The position numbers and the translations under genes are program-made. DNA of 64,000 bases. It comes from Lentisphaera marina. GTDB taxonomy: Bacteria > Verrucomicrobiota > Lentisphaeria > Lentisphaerales > Lentisphaeraceae. This document shows positions 53,799-63,648 of the stretch, piece after piece. The notes beneath the pieces were generated by a model. It had not been told where the DNA came from. It saw nothing but the letters and a program-made list of their open reading frames with translations, and did no database searches. The first letter of the stretch is position 1, and each line of letters opens with the position of its first letter. The DNA lies in assembly GCF_028745505.1 (NCBI RefSeq), contig NZ_JAQZZL010000002.1, positions 682,001 to 746,000 of the forward strand, written 5' to 3'.

Positions 53799-56381
53799 TT
53801 AATGAAGTTTAAGCTCACCATCCTTTAATTCGATATGGATGGATTTATCATCCTCGAGTTCGCCTGACAAGAGAGTTCGGGCAATCATAGTTTCCAATTG
53901 ACGTTGGAGGTAACGTTTGAGGGGGCGAGCTCCGTAAACGGGGTCGTAGCCCTGTTCGCCAATAAAAGCTTTAGCTTCATCAGAAATACTCAAGTCGACT
54001 CCTTGATCCTTCAGTCGATGGCTGAGGTCTTGAGTCAAGAGAGAAACGATTTTGAGGATCTCAGATTTCTGCAATTGCTTGAAGAGCACGATCTCATCAA
54101 TTCGGTTAAGGAACTCGGGACGGAAGGAGGATCGAAGTTGAGTCATCACTTCATTGCGCGCTTCTTTATCTTGTGCTTCATCTTCACCTTGGATTTTCAG
54201 CAAATGCTCAGAGCCAATATTTGATGTTAGGATAATGACGGTATTGCGGAAGTCTACAGTACGTCCACGTGAGTCAGTTAAGCGGCCATCATCGAGAAGC
54301 TGCAAGAGGATGTTAAAAACATCTGGGTGCGCTTTTTCAATCTCATCAAACAGCACGACAGAATAAGGCTTGCGACGAACGGCTTCTGTTAAGTAACCGC
54401 CTTCCTCATAACCAACGTAACCGGGAGGCGCCCCGACCAGGCGTGATACGGCATGTTTCTCCATGTATTCACTCATATCAATGCGAATGAGTTCTTCTGA
54501 ATCAAAGAGTGAGTAGGCTAAAGTTTTTGCCAGTTCAGTTTTACCGACACCAGTAGGGCCGAGGAAAATAAAACTGCCAACAGGGCGTCGAGGGTCTTTG
54601 ATACCAGCTCGAGCACGAATGACGGCATCGGCTACAGCTTGAACCGCTTCATCTTGCCCAATGACTTTTTCGTGAAGAGTTTCATCGAGCTTGAGTAGTT
54701 TTTGCTTTTCTCCTTCGACGAGACGCGTCACAGGTATGCCAGTCCAACGAGCGACGACATCGGCGATTTCGTCTTCTTCGACTCGTTCGTGGATAAGAGC
54801 ATTTTCTTGAACTTTGGCGGCCGCTTCTTCGAGCTCTTTAATTTCAGCTTCGAGCTGAGGAATATCATTGTACTGAATTTGCGCGAGTCGTTCAAAGTCT
54901 TGACTATTCTGCACATTCTGAAACTCCGTGCGTAATTCATCTAGCTGTTCACGTTTATTGCTAACAGCTTGGATGGCCTCTTTTTCTTTTTGCCATTGAG
55001 CTCGCATGGAGGAAGAGCTTTCCTTGAGGTCGGCAAGTTCTTTACGAAGTTGAACAAGACGTTCTTTAGAAGCGCGATCTTTTTCTTTTTTGAGTGCGAC
55101 TTCTTCAATCTCGAGGCGCATGATTCGTCGCGTGATTTCATCGAGTTCAGCGGGCATGGAATCAATCTCGGTACGAATAGAGGCACAGGCTTCGTCCATG
55201 AGGTCAATAGCTTTGTCCGGTAAAAAGCGGTCGGAAATATAACGATCGGAAAGCATCGCTGCGGCAACTAATGCGGTGTCCGCAATTTTGACCCCATGGT
55301 GAACTTCGAAACGTTCTTTGAGACCACGCAGGATAGAAATGGTATCTTCTACATTAGGAGCATCCACCATGACTGGTTGGAAACGGCGTTCAAGAGCAGC
55401 ATCTTTTTCAATGTATTTGCGATGTTCGTCAAGGGTCGTTGCGCCAATACAGTAGAGTTCACCACGAGCTAGCATGGGTTTGAGCATGTTACCCGCATCT
55501 GAGGAACCCTCTGTTTTACCAGCTCCCACAATGGTGTGAATCTCATCGATGAAGAGAATGATGCGACCTTCAGCATTTTTGATTTCTTTGAGAACGGCTT
55601 TGAGTCTTTCTTCAAAGTCACCACGGAATTTAGCTCCAGCCATGAGTGCGGTCATGTCTAAAGAAAAAATTGTTTTATCTTTCAGCCCATCGGGGACATC
55701 GCCACGTACGATACGTTGTGCAAGTCCTTCGACAATGGCGGTTTTACCCACACCAGGTTCACCGATGAGAATGGGATTATTTTTTGTTTTACGAGAAAGA
55801 ATTCGGACAATTGAGCGAATCTCTGTGTCGCGACCGATAACGGGATCTAATTTGCCACTGCGTGCTAATTCGACTAAGTCTGAGCCATATTTCTCTAGGG
55901 CTTCATAAGTATTTTCCGGATTGGGAGAATCGCATTTTTGTCCACCGCGAATGCTCATGCAGGCCTCACTTATTTTTTTATGATTGAGATTAAATTGTTT
56001 GAAGAGTTGACCAATATCGCTATTATTCCCTTCATGAGTAGAAGCAAGTAAGAAGTGTTCTGCGCTTAAGTAACTATCATCCATTTTCTTAGCTTCTTTT
56101 TCAGCTTTGCTGACAAAAGGTGTAAAGCGAGAAGAAAAGTAGACTTCGCTCGGCTGATCGAGTTTGCCTTTTGAATCGAGCGCTTTCTTTAGTTCTTGAA
56201 TAAATTCCTGTGAAGAACTATCACAACGATCAATGATTCTAGCGCTCAAACTTCTTTCTTGATCAAGTAGGGCTAAAATAAAATGTTCAAGATCGAGTTG
56301 TTGATGATGCATTTCAGTCGCCAAATTTTTAGCTTCATTTAAAGCTTCACGGGACTTTTCGGTGAATTTGTTAATATCCAT
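53799..56381 (-). CDS. clpB: ATP-dependent chaperone ClpB
   Basis: ClpB is a hexameric AAA+ disaggregase that works with DnaK to rescue aggregated proteins. The 860 residues cover the N-domain ([20 protein letters not shown]), AAA-1 ([33 protein letters not shown]), the middle coiled-coil domain (about 405-525) and AAA-2 ([69 protein letters not shown]). The intact middle domain identifies ClpB rather than ClpA or ClpC. I see no CIRCE or clear heat-shock promoter upstream. Confidence 0.97.
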   Translation of the reverse strand: MDINKFTEKSREALNEAKNLATEMHHQQLDLEHFILALLDQERSLSARIIDRCDSSSQEFIQELKKALDSKGKLDQPSEVYFSSRFTPFVSKAEKEAKKMDDSYLSAEHFLLASTHEGNNSDIGQLFKQFNLNHKKISEACMSIRGGQKCDSPNPENTYEALEKYGSDLVELARSGKLDPVIGRDTEIRSIVRILSRKTKNNPILIGEPGVGKTAIVEGLAQRIVRGDVPDGLKDKTIFSLDMTALMAGAKFRGDFEERLKAVLKEIKNAEGRIILFIDEIHTIVGAGKTEGSSDAGNMLKPMLARGELYCIGATTLDEHRKYIEKDAALERRFQPVMVDAPNVEDTISILRGLKERFEVHHGVKIADTALVAAAMLSDRYISDRFLPDKAIDLMDEACASIRTEIDSMPAELDEITRRIMRLEIEEVALKKEKDRASKERLVQLRKELADLKESSSSMRAQWQKEKEAIQAVSNKREQLDELRTEFQNVQNSQDFERLAQIQYNDIPQLEAEIKELEEAAAKVQENALIHERVEEDEIADVVARWTGIPVTRLVEGEKQKLLKLDETLHEKVIGQDEAVQAVADAVIRARAGIKDPRRPVGSFIFLGPTGVGKTELAKTLAYSLFDSEELIRIDMSEYMEKHAVSRLVGAPPGYVGYEEGGYLTEAVRRKPYSVVLFDEIEKAHPDVFNILLQLLDDGRLTDSRGRTVDFRNTVIILTSNIGSEHLLKIQGEDEAQDKEARNEVMTQLRSSFRPEFLNRIDEIVLFKQLQKSEILKIVSLLTQDLSHRLKDQGVDLSISDEAKAFIGEQGYDPVYGARPLKRYLQRQLETMIARTLLSGELEDDKSIHIELKDGELKLH

Positions 56382-56594
56382 AATGTTATCCTTTTATTTA
56401 ATTTGCCATTATAGAAAAGACTGAATGCCAGTGATCTTGTCTTGATCTTAAGGTTTTAATTATTAGTAGCTTATGTGATTTATGTTTAGCCTGTAGTTTT
56501 TTTGCTGTGTCACTTTGAGCAGTGCTGGCACAGAGTTTGGTAGCATTATGGCACTCCAAACTCTTGTGTTTAATGCTAGTTTTAGATAAGAGCT

Positions 56595-57197
56595 TTAGAA
56601 ACGGTTTTCAATAACGACTTGCTCATAATCAAAACTACCAGGTCTCGGCCAAGCATCTTGAGTGCCTTTGCCTATGGCAATACACATGGTGATAATATGA
56701 TCTTCGGGTAAATTGATGAGTTGAGCCACGGCATCAAAATCAAAGCCATCCATTGGGCATGAATCATAACCCATTTCTTTGGCAGCTAGCATGATGGTCT
56801 GAGCAGCAATACCACAGGAACGAAGTCCTTCGTCACGTTGAACAGAAGGCTTATCGCGATAATAACCGTCGATCGCGGGAACGAGGATGTCTTGCACAGC
56901 TTGCGGTGCACCCGTCCATAAAGCGGCGGGGTTTTTCTGCCAAGTTTGAGTGTCAGCACAAAGGACGATAAAAAGTGATGAGTCGGTAACTTGTGCTTGA
57001 TCCCATGCGACTGCACGGATTTCTTTGCGGAGTTCTGGATCATTAACGTTAACAAAACGCCAATGTTGTAAGTTAAAAGCAGAGGGAGATAGACGAGCGA
57101 GCTCAAAGATTTGTTTAATTTCTTCATCGCTCATTTTGTGATTAGGATCGTAGTGTTTAACGGAACGGCGACTGCGGATAGCTTCGAGTGTATTCAT
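56595..57197 (-). CDS. Nitroreductase family protein
   Basis: The 200-residue flavoprotein has the nitroreductase fold: IRSRRSVKHYDPNHKMSDEE (FMN-binding Arg residues), LSPSAFNLQHWRFVNV, and AAQTIMLAAKEMGYDSCPMD. It most resembles the NAD(P)H-dependent nitroreductase/YodC group. BluB, the lower-ligand enzyme of cobalamin synthesis, has a different N-terminus, so the neighbouring cobalamin genes do not make this a BluB. It lies 80 bases after the permease gene on the same strand. Confidence 0.85.
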   Translation of the reverse strand: MNTLEAIRSRRSVKHYDPNHKMSDEEIKQIFELARLSPSAFNLQHWRFVNVNDPELRKEIRAVAWDQAQVTDSSLFIVLCADTQTWQKNPAALWTGAPQAVQDILVPAIDGYYRDKPSVQRDEGLRSCGIAAQTIMLAAKEMGYDSCPMDGFDFDAVAQLINLPEDHIITMCIAIGKGTQDAWPRPGSFDYEQVVIENRF

Positions 57198-57277
57198 AAT
57201 AATCTCCTTTTTTTATAGACAGAGAGAAAGTATGTGGATAGGCTTTATAAATCAAATTTATGAGCGCTGGATTGAGC

Positions 57278-58237
57278 TTATTTTTTGAAGATTATATAAA
57301 TGAAAAATGGAGTTCCAATGAGTGCGGTCATAATACCGATGGGGAGCTCTCCTTGTTTGGGGAGTACGCGACAGAGTAAATCACAGAAACAGAGGAAAGA
57401 GGCACCTAGGAAAAGACTTTGCCAAAAGAGCTTCTTGTGACTCGGACCATAAATTCTCCGTCCGATGTGTGGAACAACAAGGCCTACAAAACCGATGGGG
57501 CCACAAAGAGAAACTAAGCCTGCGCACATCAATGAGACAGCTAAGAAAATACGACCTTGGCATTTGCGTACTTGAACTCCGCGACTGGCGGCTAATTGTT
57601 CACAAGTAAAGAGCAAGTCGAGCTCATTACGCAATGAATAAATGATAAACATGGCGGGTAAAACAAGGGGGGCAATATACAGCAAAGGTTTGTAGCCGAC
57701 GATTTGCATGCCACCCATCATCCAGTAAACCAAGCTCGTTATATCGTCGGGATTGGCCATGTATTGAATGAAAAGAATAAGGCTATTAAAGACAAAAGAA
57801 ATAGCTACGCCTGCAAGTAGGAGGTCACCGATGGGAGCTCTAGGGCGTAACCGATGGAAAAGTAAGATGAATGCAATAGCAATGAGGCTACCCAAGAAAG
57901 CGGCTAAAGAGTAGAAGACGGAGCTATTATCATTAATGATCTGAATTTCGACCATAGTCATGATGGCGACACCCAATGCAGCGCCACCAGAGACCCCTAG
58001 AGTAAATGGACTCGCAAGTTCATTGCGAAAAAGTGCCTGAAAGGACATGCCACCGATAGCCAGCCCTGCACCACAGACCCAGCATAGTAAAATGCGAGGT
58101 ACGCGAAACTGCCAAAATATAAAGTGCTGCTGGTGACCGGGGTCAAAAATATTAGCTAGCTCAATCTCGCTAAACCCATATAAAGGGCACAGAATAAGTG
58201 CCACAAGGCTAAGGAGAAAGGGAAGCTTATTTTTCAT
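57278..58237 (-). CDS. btuC: Cobalamin-type ABC transporter permease (FecCD/BtuC family)
   Basis: The 319-residue protein has about ten membrane segments of the FecCD family: FWQFRVPRILLCWVCGAGLA, FQALFRNELASPFTLGVSGG, LLLAGVAISFVFNSLILFIQ, LVYWMMGG, GPIGFVGLVVPHIGRRIYG. That last block is the coupling region to the ATPase. The family carries cobalamin, haem or siderophores; the riboswitch at the head of the operon points to cobalamin. Its start overlaps the binding-protein gene by 11 bases. Confidence 0.88.
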   Translation of the reverse strand: MKNKLPFLLSLVALILCPLYGFSEIELANIFDPGHQQHFIFWQFRVPRILLCWVCGAGLAIGGMSFQALFRNELASPFTLGVSGGAALGVAIMTMVEIQIINDNSSVFYSLAAFLGSLIAIAFILLFHRLRPRAPIGDLLLAGVAISFVFNSLILFIQYMANPDDITSLVYWMMGGMQIVGYKPLLYIAPLVLPAMFIIYSLRNELDLLFTCEQLAASRGVQVRKCQGRIFLAVSLMCAGLVSLCGPIGFVGLVVPHIGRRIYGPSHKKLFWQSLFLGASFLCFCDLLCRVLPKQGELPIGIMTALIGTPFFIYIIFKK

Positions 58238-59090
58238 GAGAGGCTTTTTGTAAAATTTGACTAAAATCGTTCATGCTTCGAGAGATTTTAGGTCCGGGAA
58301 TCATGATGTGGGAATTGCCAATAAAAAAGATTTTCTTCTCGCGAACAGCGCTCAGGGTGGGGACTTGTTGCCAGGCTTTTATTTCTTGTACTTGTTGTTC
58401 TTCGCTAAGTTCCCTAGGGGTGAGAATAATAATTAAATCGGGATTAGATAAAATGAGTTCTTCGGCGGGGATTTGGTAAAAGCATTTTTCATTTTGAACT
58501 GCAGATGGAGAATTGAGGCCTGCTAGTATTTCGCCATAAAAACTTTTGTTACTCGCTACCCAAGGAGCAAGCTTACCTGGGGTGGTACTGAGTCTAGAAA
58601 TGAGGACTAATGATTTTTGTGACTTACCTTGATGGAGCTTTGCGAGCTCAGCAAAATTTTCTTTTGTTTGATCTACGAGTTTTTGAGCAGCTTCATCAGC
58701 TCCACAGAGTTCGCCGATTTTAATGTAGGATTGATAGATTTTCTCAAGAGAATCATTGTGGATGTTTAAGGTTTTGATTCCCGATTTATTCAGGTTGTTA
58801 ATAGTTTTTTTATCACTGTGAAGAGTAATGACGAGATCTGGTTTTAAAACGACTAGGCCTTCAAGTGCGGGGTTCATACTGCCGACAAGAGTGATTTTTT
58901 TACCTGAAGGAGGGGTAGGGCAGTAATTAGTAATCCCCACTAATTTACTCTCGAGTCCAAGGGTATATAGGGTATCGGTAATTGAAGGAGCTAGCGAGAT
59001 GATGCGCTGAACATTAACTGGTTTTTCAGCAAAGCAACTTAAAGCTAAAAATAGTGTTAAGCATATGAATTTATTCAGCGACATCATCAT
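58227..59090 (-). CDS. btuF: Cobalamin-type ABC substrate-binding protein (BtuF-like)
   Basis: The 287-residue protein has a signal peptide and the helical-backbone metal-receptor fold: RIISLAPSITDTLYTLGLES, GITNYCPTPPSGKKITLVG, LKPDLVITLHSD, and ELILSNPDLIIILTPRE. The two starts MMM make the exact first residue uncertain by three codons. It follows the TonB-dependent receptor by nine bases and overlaps the permease by 11, so the three form one unit. BtuF delivers cobalamin to the permease. Confidence 0.88.
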   Translation of the reverse strand: MMMSLNKFICLTLFLALSCFAEKPVNVQRIISLAPSITDTLYTLGLESKLVGITNYCPTPPSGKKITLVGSMNPALEGLVVLKPDLVITLHSDKKTINNLNKSGIKTLNIHNDSLEKIYQSYIKIGELCGADEAAQKLVDQTKENFAELAKLHQGKSQKSLVLISRLSTTPGKLAPWVASNKSFYGEILAGLNSPSAVQNEKCFYQIPAEELILSNPDLIIILTPRELSEEQQVQEIKAWQQVPTLSAVREKKIFFIGNSHIMIPGPKISRSMNDFSQILQKASHEK

Positions 59091-59099
59091 TTACCTTTC

Positions 59100-61103
59100 T
59101 TAGAATTCGTGAGTGATTACAAAGCCAGTAACAAAGTTACGATCTGGAGCTGTATATTCACTAGTGGCAGATGTGAATTCATTATATTCTTCATCAAATA
59201 GGTTGTTAATTCCACCATAAACCGAAAGCCAGTTCCATGTATAGGTAACTCTAGCGTCTACAGTTATGAAACTATCCTGTTTATCAGAACTGTTTGCATA
59301 ATCGGATTCAGCGTATTGATCATCATTCCAATGAGCATTCATGTTGAGGTTCCAACTTTCAATGAAGTCCCAAGAAAAACCAAAATTGGCAAATTGCTCC
59401 GCTACACCAGGGATAGTGTTCCCGTCATTGGCGTTATTACTTGAACTATCCTTACCAAGTTCTGCGTCCATGTAGGTGTAGTTTGCATAAAGAGATAAGT
59501 TTTCAGTAAGTAAGTAGCTAGAACCAAGTTCAAAACCTACACGAGTTGTTTCACCATAAGATGTGTTTTGACCTGAGAAGATAATACCTGGTAGAGTTGT
59601 ATCATAAAAAATTTCATTATCAGATTCTATATGAAATAGAGTTAAATCACCAGCCCATTTTTCGTTGAACTGATGCTGAATACCCGTTTGCCAAGTTTTA
59701 GAGATTTGAGGATCAAGGGCTTCGTCGAAAGCTAAGCCTCCGCCTTCATCGACACGCTGAGTTCTAAATGAACGATCGTAAGAGGCAAATATTTTACTGT
59801 TTGGAGCATAATTGTAGGTAAGTCCAGCACTGAAGGCATCAAGGTCATTCGTGTCGTAATTGTTACCATTATTAAGATTCATACGAACAGCTTCACGTCT
59901 ATAACCCAAATCTAAAAATAAAGTTTCGTCTAAAAATGCACTTGTATTATAGATGTAAGCACCTGTTGAACGTCTGATTTTATCTGGGCCAAAATCTTCC
60001 ATTTTACTATAACGATGGTCGAGGCCAACAATGAAAGTATTATTGATACCATTCCATTTCTCACGAATCGTAAGTTTTGGTGAGAGACTTAGGTCTTTTG
60101 ATGTATAAGTGTCTGGAGATGGTCCCCATGCAGCAGGGTAGGTGTAATCAAATTCTGCTTCTCTATAGTTCATTTGAAGTTCGATATCGACATCGTTAGT
60201 GATCCACCATTTGGGTGTAATTGTTAAGTACTCTTCTTTTAAGTCCCCATAATAGCCGTCATATGAAGCGCTATCACGTTGGCCATTTCTTGGGCCGGGG
60301 ATATCAAAGTGAGATTCGCTTTTTCCACCAGAAATAGCTAACTCTAGGTTCTCGAATTCAGTTGATAAAACACTGAAGCCCACTGTTTTTGTACGATAAG
60401 CACTATTGTCATGGTAGCCGTCGCTTTCAGTATAACTACTATCAATTGCATACTGTAGGTCCTCTGCAAAACCTTCTAAACTTGCACCTAATCTATAGTA
60501 TTCGTATGAGCCGACTTCTGCATTTAAAGTAAGAGTGTTTGCTTTTTTACTTTCTTTTCTAGTTATTATGTTAATGACGCCACCAGTTGCATTGTCTCCA
60601 TAGAGGACTGAACGACCGCCACGATAAACTTCTACTTTTTCAACACGATTAAGGGGGATAGTATCAAGATTCATACCACTTAGGTCAGGCATGTTTATTT
60701 TTCGACCATCAACTAAAACTAGAGTGTTAGCTGATGCAACTTCTCCAAAACCACGCACGTCAATACGGTATGAGCTTGGCGTGTTGAGTTTTTTCTTAAC
60801 ATCAACACCTGCTTCGTATTTCACGAGTTCAGCTACATTGCGAGCATTGCTTTGAGCAATTTTTTCTGGGCCAATGATAGTGACATTAGCAGCGAGTGTT
60901 TCGGGAGCTCTTTCATTACGACTTGCGGTAATGAAGTGAGTTTCATTTGGAAGGCTTTCTTGCGAGCTTTTGATCTCGTTTGGAGTTTCTTTTTCAGAAA
61001 TTTCTTCTTTATTTGAAGGCTTTTGTGAATCTGAAAGATTGGCGTCCTGCGCAAAGAGGGCGCCGCCTAGAAATAGGCTTATAAAATAATGTTTGTAATT
61101 CAT
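59100..61103 (-). CDS. btuB: TonB-dependent outer-membrane receptor, cobalamin type (BtuB-like)
   Basis: The 667-residue protein has a signal peptide, then a TonB-box-like region, a plug domain (ANVTIIGPEKIAQSNARNVA, RIDVRGFGEVASANTLVLVD, VEVYRGGRSVLYGDNATGGV) and a 22-strand barrel ending in Phe (FVTGFVITHEF). The upstream cobalamin riboswitch and the BtuF/BtuC genes directly downstream identify the substrate as a cobalamin or corrinoid. A Ser/Glu/Lys-rich stretch of about 30 residues before the plug is unusual for the family. The receptor needs a TonB complex, such as the one encoded at 49597-53462. Confidence 0.9.
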   Translation of the reverse strand: MNYKHYFISLFLGGALFAQDANLSDSQKPSNKEEISEKETPNEIKSSQESLPNETHFITASRNERAPETLAANVTIIGPEKIAQSNARNVAELVKYEAGVDVKKKLNTPSSYRIDVRGFGEVASANTLVLVDGRKINMPDLSGMNLDTIPLNRVEKVEVYRGGRSVLYGDNATGGVINIITRKESKKANTLTLNAEVGSYEYYRLGASLEGFAEDLQYAIDSSYTESDGYHDNSAYRTKTVGFSVLSTEFENLELAISGGKSESHFDIPGPRNGQRDSASYDGYYGDLKEEYLTITPKWWITNDVDIELQMNYREAEFDYTYPAAWGPSPDTYTSKDLSLSPKLTIREKWNGINNTFIVGLDHRYSKMEDFGPDKIRRSTGAYIYNTSAFLDETLFLDLGYRREAVRMNLNNGNNYDTNDLDAFSAGLTYNYAPNSKIFASYDRSFRTQRVDEGGGLAFDEALDPQISKTWQTGIQHQFNEKWAGDLTLFHIESDNEIFYDTTLPGIIFSGQNTSYGETTRVGFELGSSYLLTENLSLYANYTYMDAELGKDSSSNNANDGNTIPGVAEQFANFGFSWDFIESWNLNMNAHWNDDQYAESDYANSSDKQDSFITVDARVTYTWNWLSVYGGINNLFDEEYNEFTSATSEYTAPDRNFVTGFVITHEF

Positions 61104-61237
61104 GTGTTATTTTGGTCTTGCTAAAAAAAATGTACGAATAACCAGCGTTATACGAAGGGGTAGAACGAGGCAGAACATTCGTGAACAATTTTTTTCTTTT
61201 GAGCTTTACCATTTTCAAGTCTTGTTTCGCGAAGACA

Positions 61238-61352
61238 ATCATACCGAGGTGCTCTGACTTACCTTAATAAGGCTCACAGTGGCGCGTCCGTTCCCGAATT
61301 TCACGGGATTCCCCTGTTCATTTAAGCAGGAAAAGCTCAGGATGGGCGAATA
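61238..61352 (-). promoter_or_regulatory. Cobalamin riboswitch
   Basis: Read on the minus strand, the leader shows the conserved core in order: GGGGAATCCCGTGAAATTC, GGGAACGGACGCGCCACTGT and AAGTCAGAGCACCTCGG. The second block begins at a GGGAACGG that follows directly on the first. Together they match the B12-box core of cobalamin riboswitches (GGGAA..GTGAAA.TC..CC.GC.ACTGT..AGTCAG..ACC). The stretch between the ACTGT block and the last block is short, so the peripheral domain is compact, as in class II sensors. It lies 135 bases before the receptor gene, so B12 would turn off btuB-btuF-btuC. Borders are approximate. Confidence 0.88.
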
Positions 61353-61390
61353 TTAGCGTCACAAGCCATTTAATCAAGTGAGTCTTAATT

Positions 61391-62131
61391 TTAGATTAAG
61401 TATTTTTTGCCTTGATCATCTTTGAGTACTTTGAATTGTTTATCAAAGACTTGTGAAAGAAAATGAGCATCTTCTAGAAGAGTGGGTTTATCATCAAAAA
61501 TGAGTTCAGAGTTTTTTAAAATTAAAATTCTGTCGGCATAATTTAAGGCACTATTAATATCATGTGTAACCCATAGGTAAGTTAGCTCATGAGAAGTTCT
61601 AGTTTTGTGAATCAATTGACATAGTGAATCATGATGTGCAGGATCAAGCCCTGCAGTGACTTCATCCAATAAAATAATTGGACTGGCTTGATAGAGTGCC
61701 GATGCAAAGAGGCAGCGCTGCATCTCACCGCCACTAAGAGTGGAAATATCTTGTTGATCGATAGATTCTAATTCACAGGTCTTTAAAATTTCATCTAAAC
61801 AAGGGATTTTTTGTTCCGCTGTATGTGAGTAAGAAGCTTGTTGGATGAATTCTTTAACAGAAAAAGCGGGTAGAGAAGATGATTTTTGCGGAACATAAGC
61901 AATCTCACTTGCTCGTTGGGTCTCATTCATTAAACTTATGTCTTTATTATTTATATATATAGACTCATGTTTAAGTTTGCTAAGCCCGCAAATTTGCTTT
62001 AGCAAAGTTGTTTTACCTGCACCATTTGGACCTAAAATACAAGTGATAGAATTTTTCTCTAAGTTGAAGTTAATATCTTTAAGTATGTTTTTGTTATCAA
62101 TCGAATAGGACAAGTTTTTAACAGTCAGCAT
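61391..62131 (-). CDS. ABC transporter ATP-binding protein (BtuD/FecE-like)
   Basis: The 246-residue protein has Walker A (ILGPNGAGKTTLLKQICG), the signature (STLSGGEMQRCLFASAL), Walker B (PIILLDEVTAGLDPAHHD) and the H-loop (LWVTHDINSALNYADRI). The FecE/BtuD pattern YVPQKSS fits a partner for the FecCD permease. It lies upstream of the riboswitch, not in the riboswitch-led operon, and starts 2 bases after the kinase stop. It is therefore probably transcribed with the kinase. It is likely the cobalamin ATPase, but this is inferred. Confidence 0.82.
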   Translation of the reverse strand: MLTVKNLSYSIDNKNILKDINFNLEKNSITCILGPNGAGKTTLLKQICGLSKLKHESIYINNKDISLMNETQRASEIAYVPQKSSSLPAFSVKEFIQQASYSHTAEQKIPCLDEILKTCELESIDQQDISTLSGGEMQRCLFASALYQASPIILLDEVTAGLDPAHHDSLCQLIHKTRTSHELTYLWVTHDINSALNYADRILILKNSELIFDDKPTLLEDAHFLSQVFDKQFKVLKDDQGKKYLI

Positions 62132-62133
62132 AC

Positions 62134-63648
62134 TTATTTGATTTCATTTAAGAGATTGAGTAATTGAGTTTCGTTCGGATAATCTTGGAGAGCACGTTCA
62201 ATTTCAGAATGTGCCTTATCGAAATTTGTAGCTAAGATATAAAGTTTAATCAATTTTATATTATTTTCTAAGTTGTCTTCTAAAATAATGAGTTTTTTAC
62301 TGAGAAGAATAGCTCGTTCAAACTGGTCCTCTTGAACTAAATATTTGATATGATCATCAATATAGGGAACAATTTCTTTGCTCATACTTAAACGATTGCG
62401 TAATTTACGTTGCTGTGCTTTTTGTTTTAAGGTATAGAGGTTTCTTGAATCTGTTTGGATCAAGGCAGCTTCTTGATCTAATTGAGCAATTTTGAGTTTC
62501 GTGTTGATCTGAAAAATGAACACAATAATAGAAATCAGTAAAAGAGAAATGACTATGCCTAATCTTTGGTGTCGAATGAAGAGTAATTTAAGCAAGCGTA
62601 CTTGGCTAGCGCCTTCAGCATCAGTTGCATAACCATTGATCCAGTTTTCCAAGTCATGTTTTAAATGACTTGCTTTTTGATAACGTTTTTCCGGATTTAC
62701 TGCCATGGCTTTTTGAACCACAGATTCAAGAGAGCTAGGAACATTGAGATCTTTTTTCTTACTCAAAGACTTAACGCGTTTTGAGGCCGGAATAATATTG
62801 CCTTTGATTTTATCTTGAAAGATCTCTTTGAGCTTGGTGCTTGGGTGGGGGGCTTGAAGAGTTAATAATGCATACAGGATGCCTCCAAGTGCGTAAATAT
62901 CAGCACGAGGATCAATCTCATAATCAAGACAAGTTTGTTCTGGAGCCATATAGATGGGGCTGCCAAGGATTTGACCATGAAAGGTAGAAGAGACGTTGAC
63001 TTCACTATAAGCACTTAAGGTACGGATAAAAGAGTCGTCTAGTTCGGTGGGGAGTTTACTTCGCATCAGTTCTTTAGTTTCCATGAGATTGCAAACTTTA
63101 GATATGCCCCAATCCATGACAAAGACTTCACCATATTGCCCAATCATGATATTATCAGGCTTTAAATCCCGGTGCACAACATTTTTGGATGCCGCAAAAC
63201 CGATAGCGTCACAGACTTTGATAAAGATATCAACTAGTCGTAGAAGAGGGTATTTCTTAACATAAGTCGTGTTGCCGTTTCTTAATTCGTTAATAATCTT
63301 TTCAAGGGTTTCCCCCTTGATCATCTTCATTACATAAAAGGGCTGTCCATTAGGAGCACGACTAAATTCGTATATGGGGACTATGGAAGGGTGATCGAGT
63401 TGAGAGGTGATTTGAGCTTCTTCGATAAAGCGACGTACAAGTTCATCTTCTTTATTGTTATCTTCAATCATCATTTTTAAGGCGACTGAACGTTGGCAAT
63501 TGGTGTCAATGGCGTGGAATACATAAGCCATGCCACCTTTAGCAAGCATTTTTACAATTTTATATTTGTAGTCAGATTCGATGAGGCTCTTGGCGTCTAC
63601 CAGAGCTTCTTCATTCGATTTTTCTATTTTTTTAAAATCTTCTTGCAT
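62134..63648 (-). CDS. Serine/threonine protein kinase with membrane anchor and TPR-like tail
   Basis: The 504-residue protein has a complete Hanks-type kinase domain: KMLAKGGMAYVFHAI (glycine loop), VALKMM (Lys), VVHRDLKPDNIMIGQYG (catalytic loop), VFVMDWGISK (DWG instead of DFG, common in PVC kinases) and GSPIYMAPEQ (activation segment end). One membrane segment follows (about 368-386, LGIVISLLLISIIVFIFQI). A helical TPR-like tail ends the protein (FDKAHSEIERALQDYPNETQ). It is typical of the large kinase set of this group. Its downstream partner is the ABC ATPase. The signal and targets are unknown. Confidence 0.9.
   Translation of the reverse strand: MQEDFKKIEKSNEEALVDAKSLIESDYKYKIVKMLAKGGMAYVFHAIDTNCQRSVALKMMIEDNNKEDELVRRFIEEAQITSQLDHPSIVPIYEFSRAPNGQPFYVMKMIKGETLEKIINELRNGNTTYVKKYPLLRLVDIFIKVCDAIGFAASKNVVHRDLKPDNIMIGQYGEVFVMDWGISKVCNLMETKELMRSKLPTELDDSFIRTLSAYSEVNVSSTFHGQILGSPIYMAPEQTCLDYEIDPRADIYALGGILYALLTLQAPHPSTKLKEIFQDKIKGNIIPASKRVKSLSKKKDLNVPSSLESVVQKAMAVNPEKRYQKASHLKHDLENWINGYATDAEGASQVRLLKLLFIRHQRLGIVISLLLISIIVFIFQINTKLKIAQLDQEAALIQTDSRNLYTLKQKAQQRKLRNRLSMSKEIVPYIDDHIKYLVQEDQFERAILLSKKLIILEDNLENNIKLIKLYILATNFDKAHSEIERALQDYPNETQLLNLLNEIK

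Noticed and set aside
56595..57197. Nitroreductase-family gene as BluB of cobalamin synthesis
   Set aside because: Only the neighbourhood suggests it. The N-terminal motifs are those of ordinary nitroreductases, not of BluB.
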